Of a stretch of DNA of 64,000 bases, positions 18,938 through 29,131 are shown piece by piece. Source of the DNA: Escherichia coli (GTDB lineage Bacteria > Pseudomonadota > Gammaproteobacteria > Enterobacterales > Enterobacteriaceae); the NCBI RefSeq assembly GCF_011881725.1, contig NZ_JAATUR010000020.1, positions 1 to 64,000 of the forward strand, read 5' to 3'. Within the stretch, counting starts at the first letter, position 1. Each line of letters starts with the position of its first letter. The translations under genes and the position numbers were made by a program. A model generated the notes under the pieces. That model was not told the DNA's origin, ran no database searches, and saw nothing but the letters and a program-made list of their open reading frames with translations.

Positions 18938-21900
18938 ATGGGTAAAGGCAGCAGTAAGGGGCATACCCCGCGCGAAGCGAAGGACAACCTGAAATCCACG
19001 CAGCTGCTGAGTGTGATTGATGCCATCAGCGAAGGGCCGATTGAAGGTCCGGTGGATGGATTAAAAAGCGTGCTGCTGAACAGTACGCCGGTGCTGGACA
19101 GTGAGGGGAATACCAATATATCCGGCGTCACGGTGGTGTTCCGGGCAGGTGAGCAGGAGCAGTCACCGCCGGAGGGATTTGAATCCTCCGGCTCCGAGAC
19201 GGTGCTGGGTACGGAAGTGAAATATGACACGCCGATCACCCGCACCATTACGTCGGCAAACATCGACCGTCTGCGCTTTACCTTCGGTGTACAGGCACTG
19301 GTGGAAACCACCTCAAAGGGTGACAGGAATCCGTCGGAAGTCCGTCTGCTGGTTCAGATACAGCGTAATGGTGGCTGGGTGACGGAAAAAGACATCACCA
19401 TTAAGGGCAAAACCACCTCGCAGTATCTGGCCTCGGTGGTGGTGGGTAACCTGCCGCCGCGCCCGTTCAATATACGGATGCGCAGGATGACGCCGGACAG
19501 CACCACAGACCAGCTGCAGAACAAAACGCTCTGGTCGTCATACACCGAAATCATCGATGTGAAACAGTGCTACCCGAACACGGCACTGGTCGGCGTGCAG
19601 GTGGATTCGGAGCAGTTCGGCAGCCAGCAGGTGAGCCGTAATTATCATCTGCGCGGGCGCATTCTGCAGGTGCCGTCGAACTATAACCCGCAGACGCGGC
19701 AATACAGCGGTATCTGGGACGGAACGTTTAAGCCGGCATACAGCAACAACATGGCCTGGTGTCTGTGGGATATGCTGACCCATCCGCGCTACGGCATGGG
19801 GAAACGTCTTGGTGCGGCGGATGTGGATAAATGGGCGCTGTATGTCATCGGCCAGTACTGCGACCAGTCAGTGCCGGACGGCTTTGGCGGCACGGAGCCG
19901 CGCATCACCTGTAATGCGTACCTGACCACACAGCGCAAGGCGTGGGATGTGCTCAGTGATTTCTGCTCGGCGATGCGCTGTATGCCGGTATGGAACGGGC
20001 AGACGCTGACGTTCGTGCAGGACCGGCCATCAGATAAGGTGTGGACCTATAACCGCAGTAATGTGGTGATGCCGGATGATGGCGCGCCGTTCCGCTACAG
20101 CTTCAGCGCCCTGAAGGACCGCCATAATGCCGTTGAGGTGAACTGGATTGACCCGAACAACGGCTGGGAGACGGCGACAGAGCTTGTGGAGGACACGCAG
20201 GCCATTGCCCGTTACGGTCGTAACGTCACGAAGATGGATGCTTTTGGCTGTACCAGCCGGGGGCAGGCACATCGCGCCGGGCTGTGGCTGATTAAAACAG
20301 AACTGCTGGAAACGCAGACCGTGGACTTCAGCGTGGGTGCCGAAGGGCTTCGCCATGTACCGGGCGATGTCATTGAAATCTGCGATGATGACTATGCCGG
20401 TATCAGCACCGGCGGGCGCGTGCTGGCGGTAAACAGCCAGACCCGGACGCTGACGCTCGACCGTGAAATCACGCTGCCATCTTCCGGCACCACGCTGATA
20501 AGCCTGGTTGACGGGCAGGGGAGTCCGGTCAGCGTGGAGGTTCAGTCCGTCACCGACGGCGTGAAGGTAAAAGTGAGCCGTGTTCCTGACGGTGTTGCTG
20601 AATACAGCGTATGGGGGCTGAAGCTGCCGACGCTGCGCCAGCGACTGTTCCGCTGCGTGAGTATCCGTGAGAACGACGACGGCACGTATGCCATCACCGC
20701 CGTGCAGCATGTGCCGGAAAAAGAGGCCATCGTGGATAACGGGGCGCACTTTGACGGCGACCAGAGCGGCACGGTGAATGGTGTCACGCCGCCAGCGGTG
20801 CAGCACCTGACTGCCGAAGTCACCGCAGACAGCGGGGAATATCAGGTGCTGGCGCGATGGGACACACCGAAGGTGGTGAAGGGCGTGAGCTTCCTGCTCC
20901 GTCTGACCGTGACAGCGGATGACGGCAGTGAGCGGCTGGTCAGCACGGCCCGGACGACGGAAACCACTTACCGCTTCACACAACTGGCTCTGGGGAACTA
21001 CAGGCTGACAGTCCGGGCAGTAAATGCGTGGGGGCAGCAGGGCGATCCGGCGTCGGTATCGTTCCGGATTGCCGCACCGGCAGCGCCGTCGCGGATTGAG
21101 CTGACGCCGGGCTATTTTCAGATAACCGCCACGCCGCATCTTGCGGTTTATGATCCGACGGTACAGTTTGAGTTCTGGTTCTCGGAAAAGCGGATTGCGG
21201 ATATCAGGCAGGTTGAAACCACAGCACGCTATCTTGGCACGGCGCTGTACTGGATAGCCGCCAGTATCAATATCAGGCCGGGCCATAATTATTATTTTTA
21301 CGTTCGCAGTGTGAACACCGTTGGCAAATCGGCATTCGTGGAGGCTGTTGGTCAGCCGAGTGATGACGCATCCGGCTATCTGGATTTTTTCAAAGGCGAG
21401 ATAGGGAAAACCCATCTGGCTCAGGAGCTGTGGACGCAGATTGATAACGGTCAGCTTGCGCCTGACCTGACTGAAATCAGGACGTCCATAACGGATGTCA
21501 GCAATGAAATAACACAGACCGTCAATAAGAAACTGGAAGACCAGAGTGCAGCGATCCAGCAGATACAGAAGGTTCAGGTTGATACAAATAATAACCTGAA
21601 CAGCATGTGGGCAGTGAAGCTGCAGCAGATGCAGGACGGACGCCTTTATATTGCGGGTATCGGTGCCGGTATTGAGAACACCCCTGACGGCATGCAGAGT
21701 CAGGTGCTGCTGGCAGCAGACAGGATTGCGATGATTAATCCTGCGAATGGCAACACAAAGCCGATGTTTGTTGGTCAGGGCGATCAGATATTCATGAATG
21801 AAGTGTTCCTGAAACGCCTGACGGCCCCCACCATTACCAGCGGCGGTAATCCTCCGGCATTTTCCCTGACATCAGACGGGAGACTGACGGCGAAAAATGC

Positions 21901-22435
21901 GGATATCAGTGGTAGTGTGAATGCGAACTCAGGAACGCTCAACAATGTCACGATTAACCAGAACTGTACGATTAAGGGCATGCTGGAGGCGACCCAGGTC
22001 AGAGGAGATTTCGTTAAAGCTGTATCAAAAGCCTTCCCGAAAAAAGTCGGTACGTGGGGTAACACGGAAACGCCAAACGGTACGGTTACAGTCACCATCA
22101 GCGATGATCATAACTTTGACCGCCAGATTATTATTCCGCCCATTATTTTTAACGGTATAGCGTATGACGATCCGGGGAGCGGAAATAACCCAGGAGGCAC
22201 GCGATACACGGGTTATGGTTTTGAAGTTCGCAAAAACGGCGTATTAATCGCATCCAGAGAAACTAAAGGGGCCATTCCCGGTAGTTACAGTGCAGTTATT
22301 GATATGCCGAGTGGCAGGGGAAGCGTCACTCTGGAGTTTAAGATTTTCCAGAAAGGCAATCAGGGGGCAGGCAATATCACCGACTGTACGGTGATTGTGA
22401 CCAAAAAAGCCGCTTCCGGCATCAGTATTCGTTGA
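18938..22435 (+). CDS. J: Central tail fibre / host specificity protein gpJ
   Basis: 1165 residues against 1132 in lambda. Residues 1 to about 805 are nearly lambda-like ([20 protein letters not shown] onward, with the fibronectin-like part near 630-800). From about residue 808 ([13 protein letters not shown]) it diverges: a new coiled-coil segment (ISDVSNEIT-type heptads), a conserved stretch again ([18 protein letters not shown]), and a C-terminal about 150 residues unlike lambda, including [11 protein letters not shown] and ending ASGISIR. The C-terminal end of lambda gpJ binds LamB, so this phage probably uses a different or altered receptor. Confidence 0.94.
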   Translation: MGKGSSKGHTPREAKDNLKSTQLLSVIDAISEGPIEGPVDGLKSVLLNSTPVLDSEGNTNISGVTVVFRAGEQEQSPPEGFESSGSETVLGTEVKYDTPITRTITSANIDRLRFTFGVQALVETTSKGDRNPSEVRLLVQIQRNGGWVTEKDITIKGKTTSQYLASVVVGNLPPRPFNIRMRRMTPDSTTDQLQNKTLWSSYTEIIDVKQCYPNTALVGVQVDSEQFGSQQVSRNYHLRGRILQVPSNYNPQTRQYSGIWDGTFKPAYSNNMAWCLWDMLTHPRYGMGKRLGAADVDKWALYVIGQYCDQSVPDGFGGTEPRITCNAYLTTQRKAWDVLSDFCSAMRCMPVWNGQTLTFVQDRPSDKVWTYNRSNVVMPDDGAPFRYSFSALKDRHNAVEVNWIDPNNGWETATELVEDTQAIARYGRNVTKMDAFGCTSRGQAHRAGLWLIKTELLETQTVDFSVGAEGLRHVPGDVIEICDDDYAGISTGGRVLAVNSQTRTLTLDREITLPSSGTTLISLVDGQGSPVSVEVQSVTDGVKVKVSRVPDGVAEYSVWGLKLPTLRQRLFRCVSIRENDDGTYAITAVQHVPEKEAIVDNGAHFDGDQSGTVNGVTPPAVQHLTAEVTADSGEYQVLARWDTPKVVKGVSFLLRLTVTADDGSERLVSTARTTETTYRFTQLALGNYRLTVRAVNAWGQQGDPASVSFRIAAPAAPSRIELTPGYFQITATPHLAVYDPTVQFEFWFSEKRIADIRQVETTARYLGTALYWIAASINIRPGHNYYFYVRSVNTVGKSAFVEAVGQPSDDASGYLDFFKGEIGKTHLAQELWTQIDNGQLAPDLTEIRTSITDVSNEITQTVNKKLEDQSAAIQQIQKVQVDTNNNLNSMWAVKLQQMQDGRLYIAGIGAGIENTPDGMQSQVLLAADRIAMINPANGNTKPMFVGQGDQIFMNEVFLKRLTAPTITSGGNPPAFSLTSDGRLTAKNADISGSVNANSGTLNNVTINQNCTIKGMLEATQVRGDFVKAVSKAFPKKVGTWGNTETPNGTVTVTISDDHNFDRQIIIPPIIFNGIAYDDPGSGNNPGGTRYTGYGFEVRKNGVLIASRETKGAIPGSYSAVIDMPSGRGSVTLEFKIFQKGNQGAGNITDCTVIVTKKAASGISIR

Positions 22436-22457
22436 AATATTTATAACCCCAATAAAG

Positions 22458-22483
22458 GGCGTCAGGAATGACGCCTTTTTTAT
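22458..22483 (+). terminator. Rho-independent terminator after J
   Basis: GGCGTCA, loop GGAA, TGACGCC, then six Ts. It separates J from the lysogenic surface gene lom. Confidence 0.9.
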
Positions 22484-22505
22484 TGCAGAAAAGCGAGAGG
22501 TAATT

Positions 22506-23105
22506 ATGCGTAAAGTTTGTGCAGCAATTTTGTCCGCAGCCATTTGTCTGGCCGTATCCGGTGCGCCTGCATGGGCGTCTGAACATCAGTCCACGCTGAG
22601 CGCGGGGTATCTTCATGCCTCGACGAACATCCCCGGCAGTGATGATCTGAACGGGATTAACGTGAAATACCGTTATGAGTTTACGGACACACTGGGGCTG
22701 GTGACGTCATTCAGCTATGCAGGAGACAAGAATCGCCAGCTGACCCGTTACAGCGATACCCGCTGGCATGAAGATTCCGTTCGTAACCGCTGGTTCAGCG
22801 TAATGGCGGGGCCGTCTGTGCGCGTGAATGAATGGTTCAGCGCGTATGCGATGGCGGGTGTAGCTTACAGCCGTGTGTCGACTTTCTCCGGGGATTATCT
22901 TCGCGTAACTGACAACAAGGGGAAAAAGCACGATGTGCTGACCGGAAGTGATGACGGTCGCCACAGCAACACGTCTCTGGCGTGGGGGGCTGGCGTGCAG
23001 TTTAACCCGACCGAATCCGTGGCCATTGATATTGCTTATGAAGGCTCCGGCAGTGGTGACTGGCGCACTGACGGTTTCATCGTGGGTGTCGGTTATAAAT
23101 TCTGA
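22506..23105 (+). CDS. lom: Lom, outer-membrane beta-barrel of the Ail/OmpX family
   Basis: 199 residues with a signal peptide ending in GAPAWA (cut before SEHQST) and alternating strands of an eight-stranded barrel, ending in aromatic VGYKF as outer-membrane proteins do. Ail/Lom proteins in lysogens can help cell adhesion or serum resistance; in lambda lom is one of the genes expressed from the prophage. It has its own ribosome site (GAGAGG) and is bounded by terminators on both sides, consistent with independent expression. Confidence 0.93.
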   Translation: MRKVCAAILSAAICLAVSGAPAWASEHQSTLSAGYLHASTNIPGSDDLNGINVKYRYEFTDTLGLVTSFSYAGDKNRQLTRYSDTRWHEDSVRNRWFSVMAGPSVRVNEWFSAYAMAGVAYSRVSTFSGDYLRVTDNKGKKHDVLTGSDDGRHSNTSLAWGAGVQFNPTESVAIDIAYEGSGSGDWRTDGFIVGVGYKF

Positions 23106-23131
23106 TTAGCCAGGTAACACAGTGTTATGAC

Positions 23132-23158
23132 AGCCCGCCGGTTCAGGCGGGCTTTTTT
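23132..23158 (+). terminator. Rho-independent terminator after lom
   Basis: AGCCCGCC, loop GGTTCA, GGCGGGCT, then a T-run. It closes the lom unit before stf. Confidence 0.9.
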
Positions 23159-23169
23159 GTGGGGTGAAT

Positions 23170-26100
23170 ATGGCAGTAAAGATTTCAGGTGTACTGAAAG
23201 ACGGCACAGGAAAACCGGTACAGAACTGCACAATCCAGCTGAAAGCAAAACGTAACAGCACCACGGTGGTGGTGAACACGCTGGCCTCAGAAAATCCGGA
23301 TGAAGCCGGGCGTTACAGCATGGACGTTGAGTACGGGCAGTACAGCGTTATTCTGTTGGTGGAGGGATTCCCGCCGTCACATGCCGGGACCATCACCGTG
23401 TATGAAGATTCCCGACCCGGTACGCTGAATGATTTTCTCGGTGCCATGACGGAGGATGATGCCCGTCCTGAGGCACTGCGCCGTTTTGAACTGATGGTGG
23501 AAGAGGTGGCGCGTAACGCGTCCGCGGTGGCACAGAACACGGCAGCCGCGAAGAAGTCAGCCAGCGATGCCAGCACATCAGCCCGTGAGGCGGCAACCCA
23601 TGCGACTGATGCTGCAGGCTCAGCACGCGCAGCCAGCACGTCAGCCGGACAGGCCGCGTCGTCGGCTCAGTCAGCATCTTCCAGCGCAGGAACGGCATCA
23701 ACAAAGGCCAGTGAAGCATCGAAAAGTGCTGCTGCTGCAGAGTCCTCAAAAAGCGCGGCAGCTACCAGTGCCGCTGCGGCGAAAACGTCAGAAACGAATG
23801 CGGCAGCGTCACAACAATCAGCAGCCACTTCTGCATCCGCCGCGACCACGAAGGCGTCAGAAGCAGCCACCTCAGCCCGGGATGCGGCGGCCTCAAAAGA
23901 GGCAGCGAAATCATCAGAAACGAACGCATCATCAAGCGCCAGTAGTGCCGCTTCCTCGGCAACGGCGGCAGGCAATTCCGCGAAGGCGGCAAAGACGTCT
24001 GAGACAAACGCCAGGTCTTCTGAAACGGCAGCGGGACAGAGCGCCTCGGCTGCGGCAGGCTCAAAAACAGCGGCTGCGTCGTCTGCCAGTGCCGCGTCAA
24101 CAAGTGCCGGGCAGGCCTCAGCCAGTGCCACCGCCGCCGGAAAATCGGCAGAAAGTGCCGCATCGTCTGCTTCAACAGCCACAACGAAGGCTGGCGAAGC
24201 CACTGAACAGGCCAGCGCAGCAGCGAGGTCTGCTTCCGCAGCGAAGACATCCGAAACGAATGCGAAAGCGTCGGAAACCCGTGCAGAATCCTCAAAAACG
24301 GCAGCCGCATCGTCCGCCAGTTCGGCAGCGTCATCGGCATCATCTGCGTCTGCTTCAAAAGATGAGGCGACCAGACAGGCGTCAGCAGCGGGGGGCAGCG
24401 CCACGACGGCATCCACGAAAGCAACAGAGGCGGCAGGCAGTGCGACGGCAGCATCTCAGAGCAAAACTGCTGCTGAATCCGCTGCGACCCGTGCGGAAGC
24501 TGCTGCTGATCGTGCTGAAGAGATTGCCGGTGCAGTTGCGATGGAAGACGCAAGCCTTACAACTAAAGGTGTTGTGAAACTTAGCAGTGCTGTTGATAGC
24601 ACCAGTGAATCGCTGGCCGCAACGCCAAAAGCAGTTAAAGCAGCCAATGACAATGCGAATAGCAGGGTGCCATCTAACCGAAAAGTTAACGGAAAAGCAC
24701 TGACTGCGGATATAACATTAACGCCGAAAGATATTGGTACTTTAAATTCAGTAACGATGTCTTTCTCTGGCGGGGCTGGGTGGTTCAAACTGGCTACGGT
24801 TACCATGCCACAAGCGAGTTCCATCGTTTACATCGCATTGATTGGTGGCGCTGGTTACAACGTCGGTTCCCCACATCAGGCAGGCATTTCAGAACTGGTT
24901 CTACGAGCAGGCAATGGAAACCCCAAAGGAATTACCGGGGCTTTGTGGAAGCGTACAGCCGTCGGATTAACGAATTTCGCCTGGATCAACACATCCGGCG
25001 ATACATATGATATTTACGTTGAGATTGGCAATTATGCGACTCGTGTAAATATCCATTGGGATTGTACTGCAAATGCGACAGTTTCTATTTATACATCGCC
25101 AACATATTCAGCGAGTAAGCCTTCCAGCGTTACCGATGGTGTTGTTTATACGATGTATAGCACACATCAGAAACCGACGCCGTTAGATATTGGAGCACTG
25201 CCAACAACCGGAGGAACAGTTTCAGGTCCGTTGTCTGTTACAGGTGGATTAACTGGTTCATTGAATGGTAATGCAAGTACAGCCACGAAATTGCAGACGG
25301 CAAGATCTATCGGTGGAGTTGTTTTCGACGGTTCTGCAAATATTAACCTTCCAGGTGTAAACACTACGGGTAATCAGAACACCACTGGTAATGCTGCAAC
25401 TGCTACAAAACTTCAGACTGCAAGAAAAATATCCGGTGTTCCATTTGATGGTTCTACTGATATCACTTTAACCGCCGCGCATGTGGCTGCTTTTGCCAGA
25501 AGAGCAACGGATGCGTATGCCGATGCGGATGGGGGCGTTCCATGGAATGCCGAATCAGGCGCTTACAATGTCACTCGCTCTGGCGACAGCTATATTCTGG
25601 TTAACTTCTATACCGGAGTCGGAAGTTGCCGGACCTTGCAGATGAAGGCGCATTACAGAAATGGTGGTCTGTTCTACCGTTCTTCAAGAGACGGTTATGG
25701 TTTTGAAAGTGGTTGGGCGCAGCTTTACACCTCGGCTCATCCTCCTGCAGAGTTTTATCCAGTCGGCGCACCAATCCCGTGGCCATCAGATACCGTTCCG
25801 TCTGGTTATGCCCTGATGCAGGGGCAGACTTTTGACAAATCTGCCTACCCGAAACTTGCAGCCGCTTATCCGTCAGGCGTGATCCCTGATATGCGTGGCT
25901 GGACGATTAAGGGCAAGCCCGCCAGTGGTCGTGCCGTATTGTCTCAGGAACAGGACGGCATAAAATCGCATACCCACAGCGCCAGCGCATCCAGTACTGA
26001 TTTGGGGACGAAAACCACATCGTCGTTTGATTACGGCACTAAATCCACGAATAACACCGGGGCGCATACCCATAGTGTTAGCGGTACGGCTGCTTCAGCC

Positions 26101-26397
26101 GGTGCACATACCCATTCGATGACATTTGTTTCAGGTGGTTCCAGTGGTGCTCCGGGAAGTGGAGCATCTGATTATTCTAAATACAGTGTTAACACTTCTT
26201 CTGCAGGCGCTCATACGCACTCTGTATCGGGTACTGCTGCAAGCGCAGGTGCACACGCACATACTGTGGGTATTGGTGCTCATACGCACTCGGTTGCGAT
26301 TGGCTCACATGGACACACCATCACCGTTAACGCTGCTGGTAACGCGGAAAACACCGTCAAAAATATCGCATTTAACTATATTGTGAGGCTTGCATAA
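23170..26397 (+). CDS. stf: Side tail fibre protein Stf
   Basis: 1075 residues. Residues 1 to about 120 are the conserved prophage tail-fibre N domain ([20 protein letters not shown]). About 120-455 is an Ala/Ser/Thr-rich repeat ([11 protein letters not shown] units) expected to form the shaft. About 520-660 is a segment I do not recall from lambda Stf ([28 protein letters not shown]). Two fibre repeats follow ([36 protein letters not shown]). The last 200 residues again resemble lambda Stf, with [18 protein letters not shown] and many GAHTHS metal-binding repeats. It mediates side-fibre adsorption. Laboratory lambda carries a frameshifted stf; this one is intact. Confidence 0.92.
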   Translation: MAVKISGVLKDGTGKPVQNCTIQLKAKRNSTTVVVNTLASENPDEAGRYSMDVEYGQYSVILLVEGFPPSHAGTITVYEDSRPGTLNDFLGAMTEDDARPEALRRFELMVEEVARNASAVAQNTAAAKKSASDASTSAREAATHATDAAGSARAASTSAGQAASSAQSASSSAGTASTKASEASKSAAAAESSKSAAATSAAAAKTSETNAAASQQSAATSASAATTKASEAATSARDAAASKEAAKSSETNASSSASSAASSATAAGNSAKAAKTSETNARSSETAAGQSASAAAGSKTAAASSASAASTSAGQASASATAAGKSAESAASSASTATTKAGEATEQASAAARSASAAKTSETNAKASETRAESSKTAAASSASSAASSASSASASKDEATRQASAAGGSATTASTKATEAAGSATAASQSKTAAESAATRAEAAADRAEEIAGAVAMEDASLTTKGVVKLSSAVDSTSESLAATPKAVKAANDNANSRVPSNRKVNGKALTADITLTPKDIGTLNSVTMSFSGGAGWFKLATVTMPQASSIVYIALIGGAGYNVGSPHQAGISELVLRAGNGNPKGITGALWKRTAVGLTNFAWINTSGDTYDIYVEIGNYATRVNIHWDCTANATVSIYTSPTYSASKPSSVTDGVVYTMYSTHQKPTPLDIGALPTTGGTVSGPLSVTGGLTGSLNGNASTATKLQTARSIGGVVFDGSANINLPGVNTTGNQNTTGNAATATKLQTARKISGVPFDGSTDITLTAAHVAAFARRATDAYADADGGVPWNAESGAYNVTRSGDSYILVNFYTGVGSCRTLQMKAHYRNGGLFYRSSRDGYGFESGWAQLYTSAHPPAEFYPVGAPIPWPSDTVPSGYALMQGQTFDKSAYPKLAAAYPSGVIPDMRGWTIKGKPASGRAVLSQEQDGIKSHTHSASASSTDLGTKTTSSFDYGTKSTNNTGAHTHSVSGTAASAGAHTHSMTFVSGGSSGAPGSGASDYSKYSVNTSSAGAHTHSVSGTAASAGAHAHTVGIGAHTHSVAIGSHGHTITVNAAGNAENTVKNIAFNYIVRLA

Positions 26398-26981
26398 TGG
26401 CATTCAGAATGAGTGAACAAGCACGGACCATAAAAATTTATAATCTGCTGGCCGGAACTAATGAATTTATTGGTGAAGGTGACGCATATATTCCGCCTCA
26501 TACAGGTCTGCCAGCAAACAGTACCGATATTGCACCGCCAGATATTCCGGTTGGCTTTGTGGCTGTTTTCAACAGTGATGAGGCATCGTGGCATCTCGTT
26601 GAAGATCATCGGGGAAAAACCGTCTATGACGTGGCTTCCGGCGACGCGTTATTTATTTCTGAACTTGGCTCGTTACCGGAAAATGTCACCTGGTTATCGC
26701 CGGAAGGGGAATATCAGAAGTGGAACGGCACAGCCTGGGTGAAGGATACGGAAGCAGAAAAACTGTTCCGGATCCGGGAGGCGGAAGAAACAAAAAACAG
26801 CCTGATGCAGGTAGCCAGTGAGCATATAGCGCCACTTCAGGATGCTGTAGATCTGGAGATCGCAACGGAGGAAGAAACCTCATTGCTGGAAGCCTGGAAA
26901 AAATATCGGGTGTTGCTGAACCGTGTTAATACAACAACTGCACCGGATATTGAATGGCCAACAGTACCCATTATCGAATAG
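26397..26981 (+). CDS. tfa: Tail fibre assembly protein Tfa
   Basis: 194 residues, the usual length ([20 protein letters not shown]). The C-terminal domain carries the TPEG-like fold [19 protein letters not shown]. Tfa helps the side fibre fold and trimerise and may stay bound at its tip. It overlaps stf by one base (TAATG), consistent with coupled translation. Confidence 0.95.
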   Translation: MAFRMSEQARTIKIYNLLAGTNEFIGEGDAYIPPHTGLPANSTDIAPPDIPVGFVAVFNSDEASWHLVEDHRGKTVYDVASGDALFISELGSLPENVTWLSPEGEYQKWNGTAWVKDTEAEKLFRIREAEETKNSLMQVASEHIAPLQDAVDLEIATEEETSLLEAWKKYRVLLNRVNTTTAPDIEWPTVPIIE

Positions 26982-26990
26982 TGCATTACG

Positions 26991-27030
26991 AACTGCAGGA
27001 TATTATATGGGATAATATTCTGCAGTTTAT
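26991..27030. terminator. Palindromic, probably bidirectional terminator between tfa and the diguanylate cyclase gene
   Basis: ACTGCAGGATATTAT pairs with ATAATATTCTGCAGT across an ATGGG loop, with one unpaired position. It lies between two convergent genes. T-rich flanks exist on both sides. Confidence 0.65.
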
Positions 27031-27054
27031 TGGGGCTGTATTTTAAAAAGGTGT

Positions 27055-28386
27055 TTATTTTGAGTGAGTTATCACCTTGTTCTTTCCGGTTCTTTTGGCT
27101 TGATATAACGCTTTATCGGCATTGACTAACATTTCAGATGGACTGAGATTATTCTCTTTTGAAGTAAAACAACCAATACTGACGGTTATTTTCTCAGGTC
27201 CATGCGATAATAATTTTTTCGAGCATTGCTCCTCAATGTTTTTTCTGATTCGCTCTGCAATTGATAGCAAGAGCTTTTGAGTATTACCTTTAATGATAAT
27301 ACCGAACTCCTCACCGCCTAAGCGCCCTAATATATCCTCTTTCCTGATGGATTTTTTTATTATTCTGGTAACCATTACTATGACTTGATCACCCATATGA
27401 TGCCCCCATTTGTCATTGATGCTTTTGAAATTGTCAATATCTAACATTATTACTGAGAAATCATGGTGTTTTGATATATTCTTCAATGAGTCAATAAAGT
27501 ATCTTCTATTGTATGTATTCGTTAGTGGATCATGAATTGCCATATGATTAGCATGATTTAATTTCCTGAAAACATAATACATGAGTGTTGAAATGATATA
27601 AATCATTGATATCAATTCAAGAAATTTTGTCATGTACCATGCAGGATGGGATTTATCAATAAAATACAATAAAATTAGATTATTGCATACTGACACTATA
27701 CAAATAAGTATTATACACAACCATATTTTTGAGTAATTACGTATGCTGATGCATGAGCTGATAAGTAATACAAGCCAAAATACTGATATTATTTTGGTGT
27801 ACACGATATTCCACGTCGACAAATGACGATTCAGCGAGTATTGTATAATATTAAGACTATATTTTATATTGTCACTGCTTAGATTTTTTGCTACAAACGG
27901 AGTAATAAAAAGAATTAATATTGACAAAACAACAATTATTATGTTTCTTTTATCTTCTAAAACACTTTTATTTTTAATATTGGTGGAATAAACAGCCAGA
28001 AAGATTATAGATATAAAGCTGAACTGACGGAATAGATAATATATTGCGATATCATTTGATTTCTGATAGATTGTAGATAAATCGTTACCTAACGGAGATA
28101 AAGAAATAATAGCCACTTCTAATAAATAATATGTGTTGCTCAAAAACGCGAATGAAAGAATTAAGAGATAACTTTGTCTCTGATTAGAAACATAGTAAAG
28201 CAATAGAAAAATAAAAATCATCAGGTTTATGAAAAAAAGCCCAATAATGAAAACACTATAACTTATTTGTGTTGTTTGTGTTATGTATATTCCATTATTT
28301 TCATGCAGTAATAAAAATATAATAGAGATGCATGAAAATAAAAAGATGAAGATTTTTATTTTTATAGGTACCTGGTTGATAATCAT
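27055..28386 (-). CDS. dgcX: Membrane diguanylate cyclase (GGEEF), DgcX-like
   Basis: 443 residues. The N-terminal about 275 residues contain about eight hydrophobic segments (near 11-27, 43-66, 72-95, 118-135, 148-165, 198-214, 222-242, 256-273), a MASE-type sensor. The C-terminal GGDEF domain is complete: metal Asp316 in MLDIDNFK, active-site GGEEF at 357-361 and an inhibitory RxxD site RKED at 348-351. It should make c-di-GMP from two GTP and be feedback-inhibited. The gene is very AT-rich and leftward, unlike its neighbours. I recall DgcX from the 2011 O104:H4 E. coli, encoded at this same attB position. The activity is well supported; the name rests on context. Confidence 0.88.
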   Translation of the reverse strand: MIINQVPIKIKIFIFLFSCISIIFLLLHENNGIYITQTTQISYSVFIIGLFFINLMIFIFLLLYYVSNQRQSYLLILSFAFLSNTYYLLEVAIISLSPLGNDLSTIYQKSNDIAIYYLFRQFSFISIIFLAVYSTNIKNKSVLEDKRNIIIVVLSILILFITPFVAKNLSSDNIKYSLNIIQYSLNRHLSTWNIVYTKIISVFWLVLLISSCISIRNYSKIWLCIILICIVSVCNNLILLYFIDKSHPAWYMTKFLELISMIYIISTLMYYVFRKLNHANHMAIHDPLTNTYNRRYFIDSLKNISKHHDFSVIMLDIDNFKSINDKWGHHMGDQVIVMVTRIIKKSIRKEDILGRLGGEEFGIIIKGNTQKLLLSIAERIRKNIEEQCSKKLLSHGPEKITVSIGCFTSKENNLSPSEMLVNADKALYQAKRTGKNKVITHSK

Positions 28387-28846
28387 GTACGCACCTGAGA
28401 ATGATATATATATAATATGTATCGCTACAAATAACGATAATTTCTTACTGGTGATAGTATACTATTATTCTGGTTAATCGCTGTCAAATTGATGATTTTG
28501 GTTAGTATTGCAATAGCGAAGGGTTTGATCCGGTAAGACTGGCTAGGCAAGGCTATACCAAAAAATCAGTGTAGGTTCAGAAAACGATGCACCATACAAT
28601 CATCAATAATTTCAAATTGTCCATTGTGCATAAATCATAAAGAAAACCGCAGCACGTCGTATGCAAGAACGTGCTGCGGTTGGCTGGTGAACTTTCGATA
28701 GTGCGAGTATTGAATGATTTCCAGCTGTTGCCGATTTTACTATGTTTTCAGTAGAACACTTAGACAAAACTGAGGCACACAAATCTTTGCACTGGATTGC
28801 AAGGCTTTGTGCTTCTCTGGAGTGCGACATGTTTGATAACAAAAAA
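28387..28846. other. Non-coding phage b-region remnant
   Basis: Between the cyclase gene and the int terminator I see no convincing gene. A leftward ORF at 28612-28863 starts inside the int terminator and runs through a perfect hairpin, so I do not accept it. The promoter of the cyclase gene must lie near 28390-28480, which is AT-rich (TATATATATAATATG). Confidence 0.6.
28645..28681. repeat. 13-bp perfect inverted repeat
   Basis: AACCGCAGCACGT (28645-28657) and its exact complement at 28669-28681 enclose an 11-base loop. On the minus strand the hairpin is followed by TTCTTTAT, so it could end leftward transcription. I recall the same hairpin from the lambda b region. Confidence 0.7.
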
Positions 28847-28880
28847 TTAGCGCAAGAAGACAAAAATCACCTTGCGCTAA
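28847..28880 (-). terminator. sib: tI / sib, terminator and processing site of the int transcript
   Basis: On the minus strand TTAGCGCAAG, a 14-base loop and CTTGCGCTAA are followed by six Ts. It occupies the position of the lambda int terminator tI, beyond the P arm. In lambda, readthrough transcripts fold here and are cut by RNase III, so int is degraded from its end (retroregulation). In the integrated state this element is at the bio end while int is at the far left end, so the control is disconnected. Confidence 0.85.
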
Positions 28881-28884
28881 TGCT

Positions 28885-29026
28885 CTGTCTCAGGTCACTA
28901 ATACTATCTAAGTAGTTGATTCATAGTGACTGGATATGTTGTGTTTTGTAGCATCATGTAGTCTATTTTTTAGACTAAAGGTATTGTAACGCATTGATAT
29001 TAATGGTTTTTAATGTTTCGCGTTCA
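28885..29026. promoter_or_regulatory. P arm of the attachment site with Int arm-type sites
   Basis: Int arm-type sequences are visible as CAGGTCACTAATAC near 28891 (P1-like) and ATAGTGACTG near 28923 (P2-like, opposite orientation). The Xis, Fis and IHF part closer to the core differs noticeably from lambda, although TAATG and AT-rich tracts that could serve as IHF sites remain. Confidence 0.7.
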
Positions 29027-29041
29027 GCTTTTTTATACTAA
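29027..29041 (+). other. attR: attR core (phage-bio junction)
   Basis: GCTTTTTTATACTAA is the exact 15-bp lambda core. The left flank (CGTTCA) is phage-like and the right flank (AGCGAAACGGGAAGG, from 29045) is the bacterial B' arm, which makes this attR (P-O-B'). The first bases after the core read GTTG as in attP, not CTTG as in the K-12 attB, a small oddity. Confidence 0.94.
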
Positions 29042-29099
29042 GTTGAGCGAAACGGGAAGGTAAAAAGACAAAAAGTTGTTTTCAATACCTTTAAGTGAT

Positions 29100-29124
29100 G
29101 TCAGATGGCTTTGTGCCATCTGAC
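29100..29124. terminator. Hairpin downstream of ybhB
   Basis: GTCAGATGGC, loop TTTGT, GCCATCTGAC: 10-bp perfect stem just after the leftward ybhB stop. No clear T-run on the minus strand, so termination strength is uncertain. Confidence 0.5.
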
Positions 29125-29131
29125 AGAGCAT

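Noticed and set aside
20030..21415. Long 461-codon ORF antisense to J
   Set aside because: It lies wholly inside conserved J in the opposite strand and is rich in His, Arg and Pro, typical of the complement of a GC-rich gene. It has no independent signals.
23667..24416. Minus-strand 249-codon Ala/Asp-rich ORF in stf
   Set aside because: The Ala/Ser repeat of the fibre shaft leaves several frames open by composition. Its low-complexity sequence only mirrors the repeat.
23560..24480. Possible tandem repeat or CRISPR-like array
   Set aside because: The repeats are degenerate coding triplets for Ala, Ser, Thr and Lys within stf, without constant repeat and spacer lengths. No CRISPR array exists in the window.
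28612..28863. Leftward 83-codon ORF near attR
   Set aside because: It starts inside the int terminator hairpin and passes through another perfect hairpin; no ribosome site and no family match.
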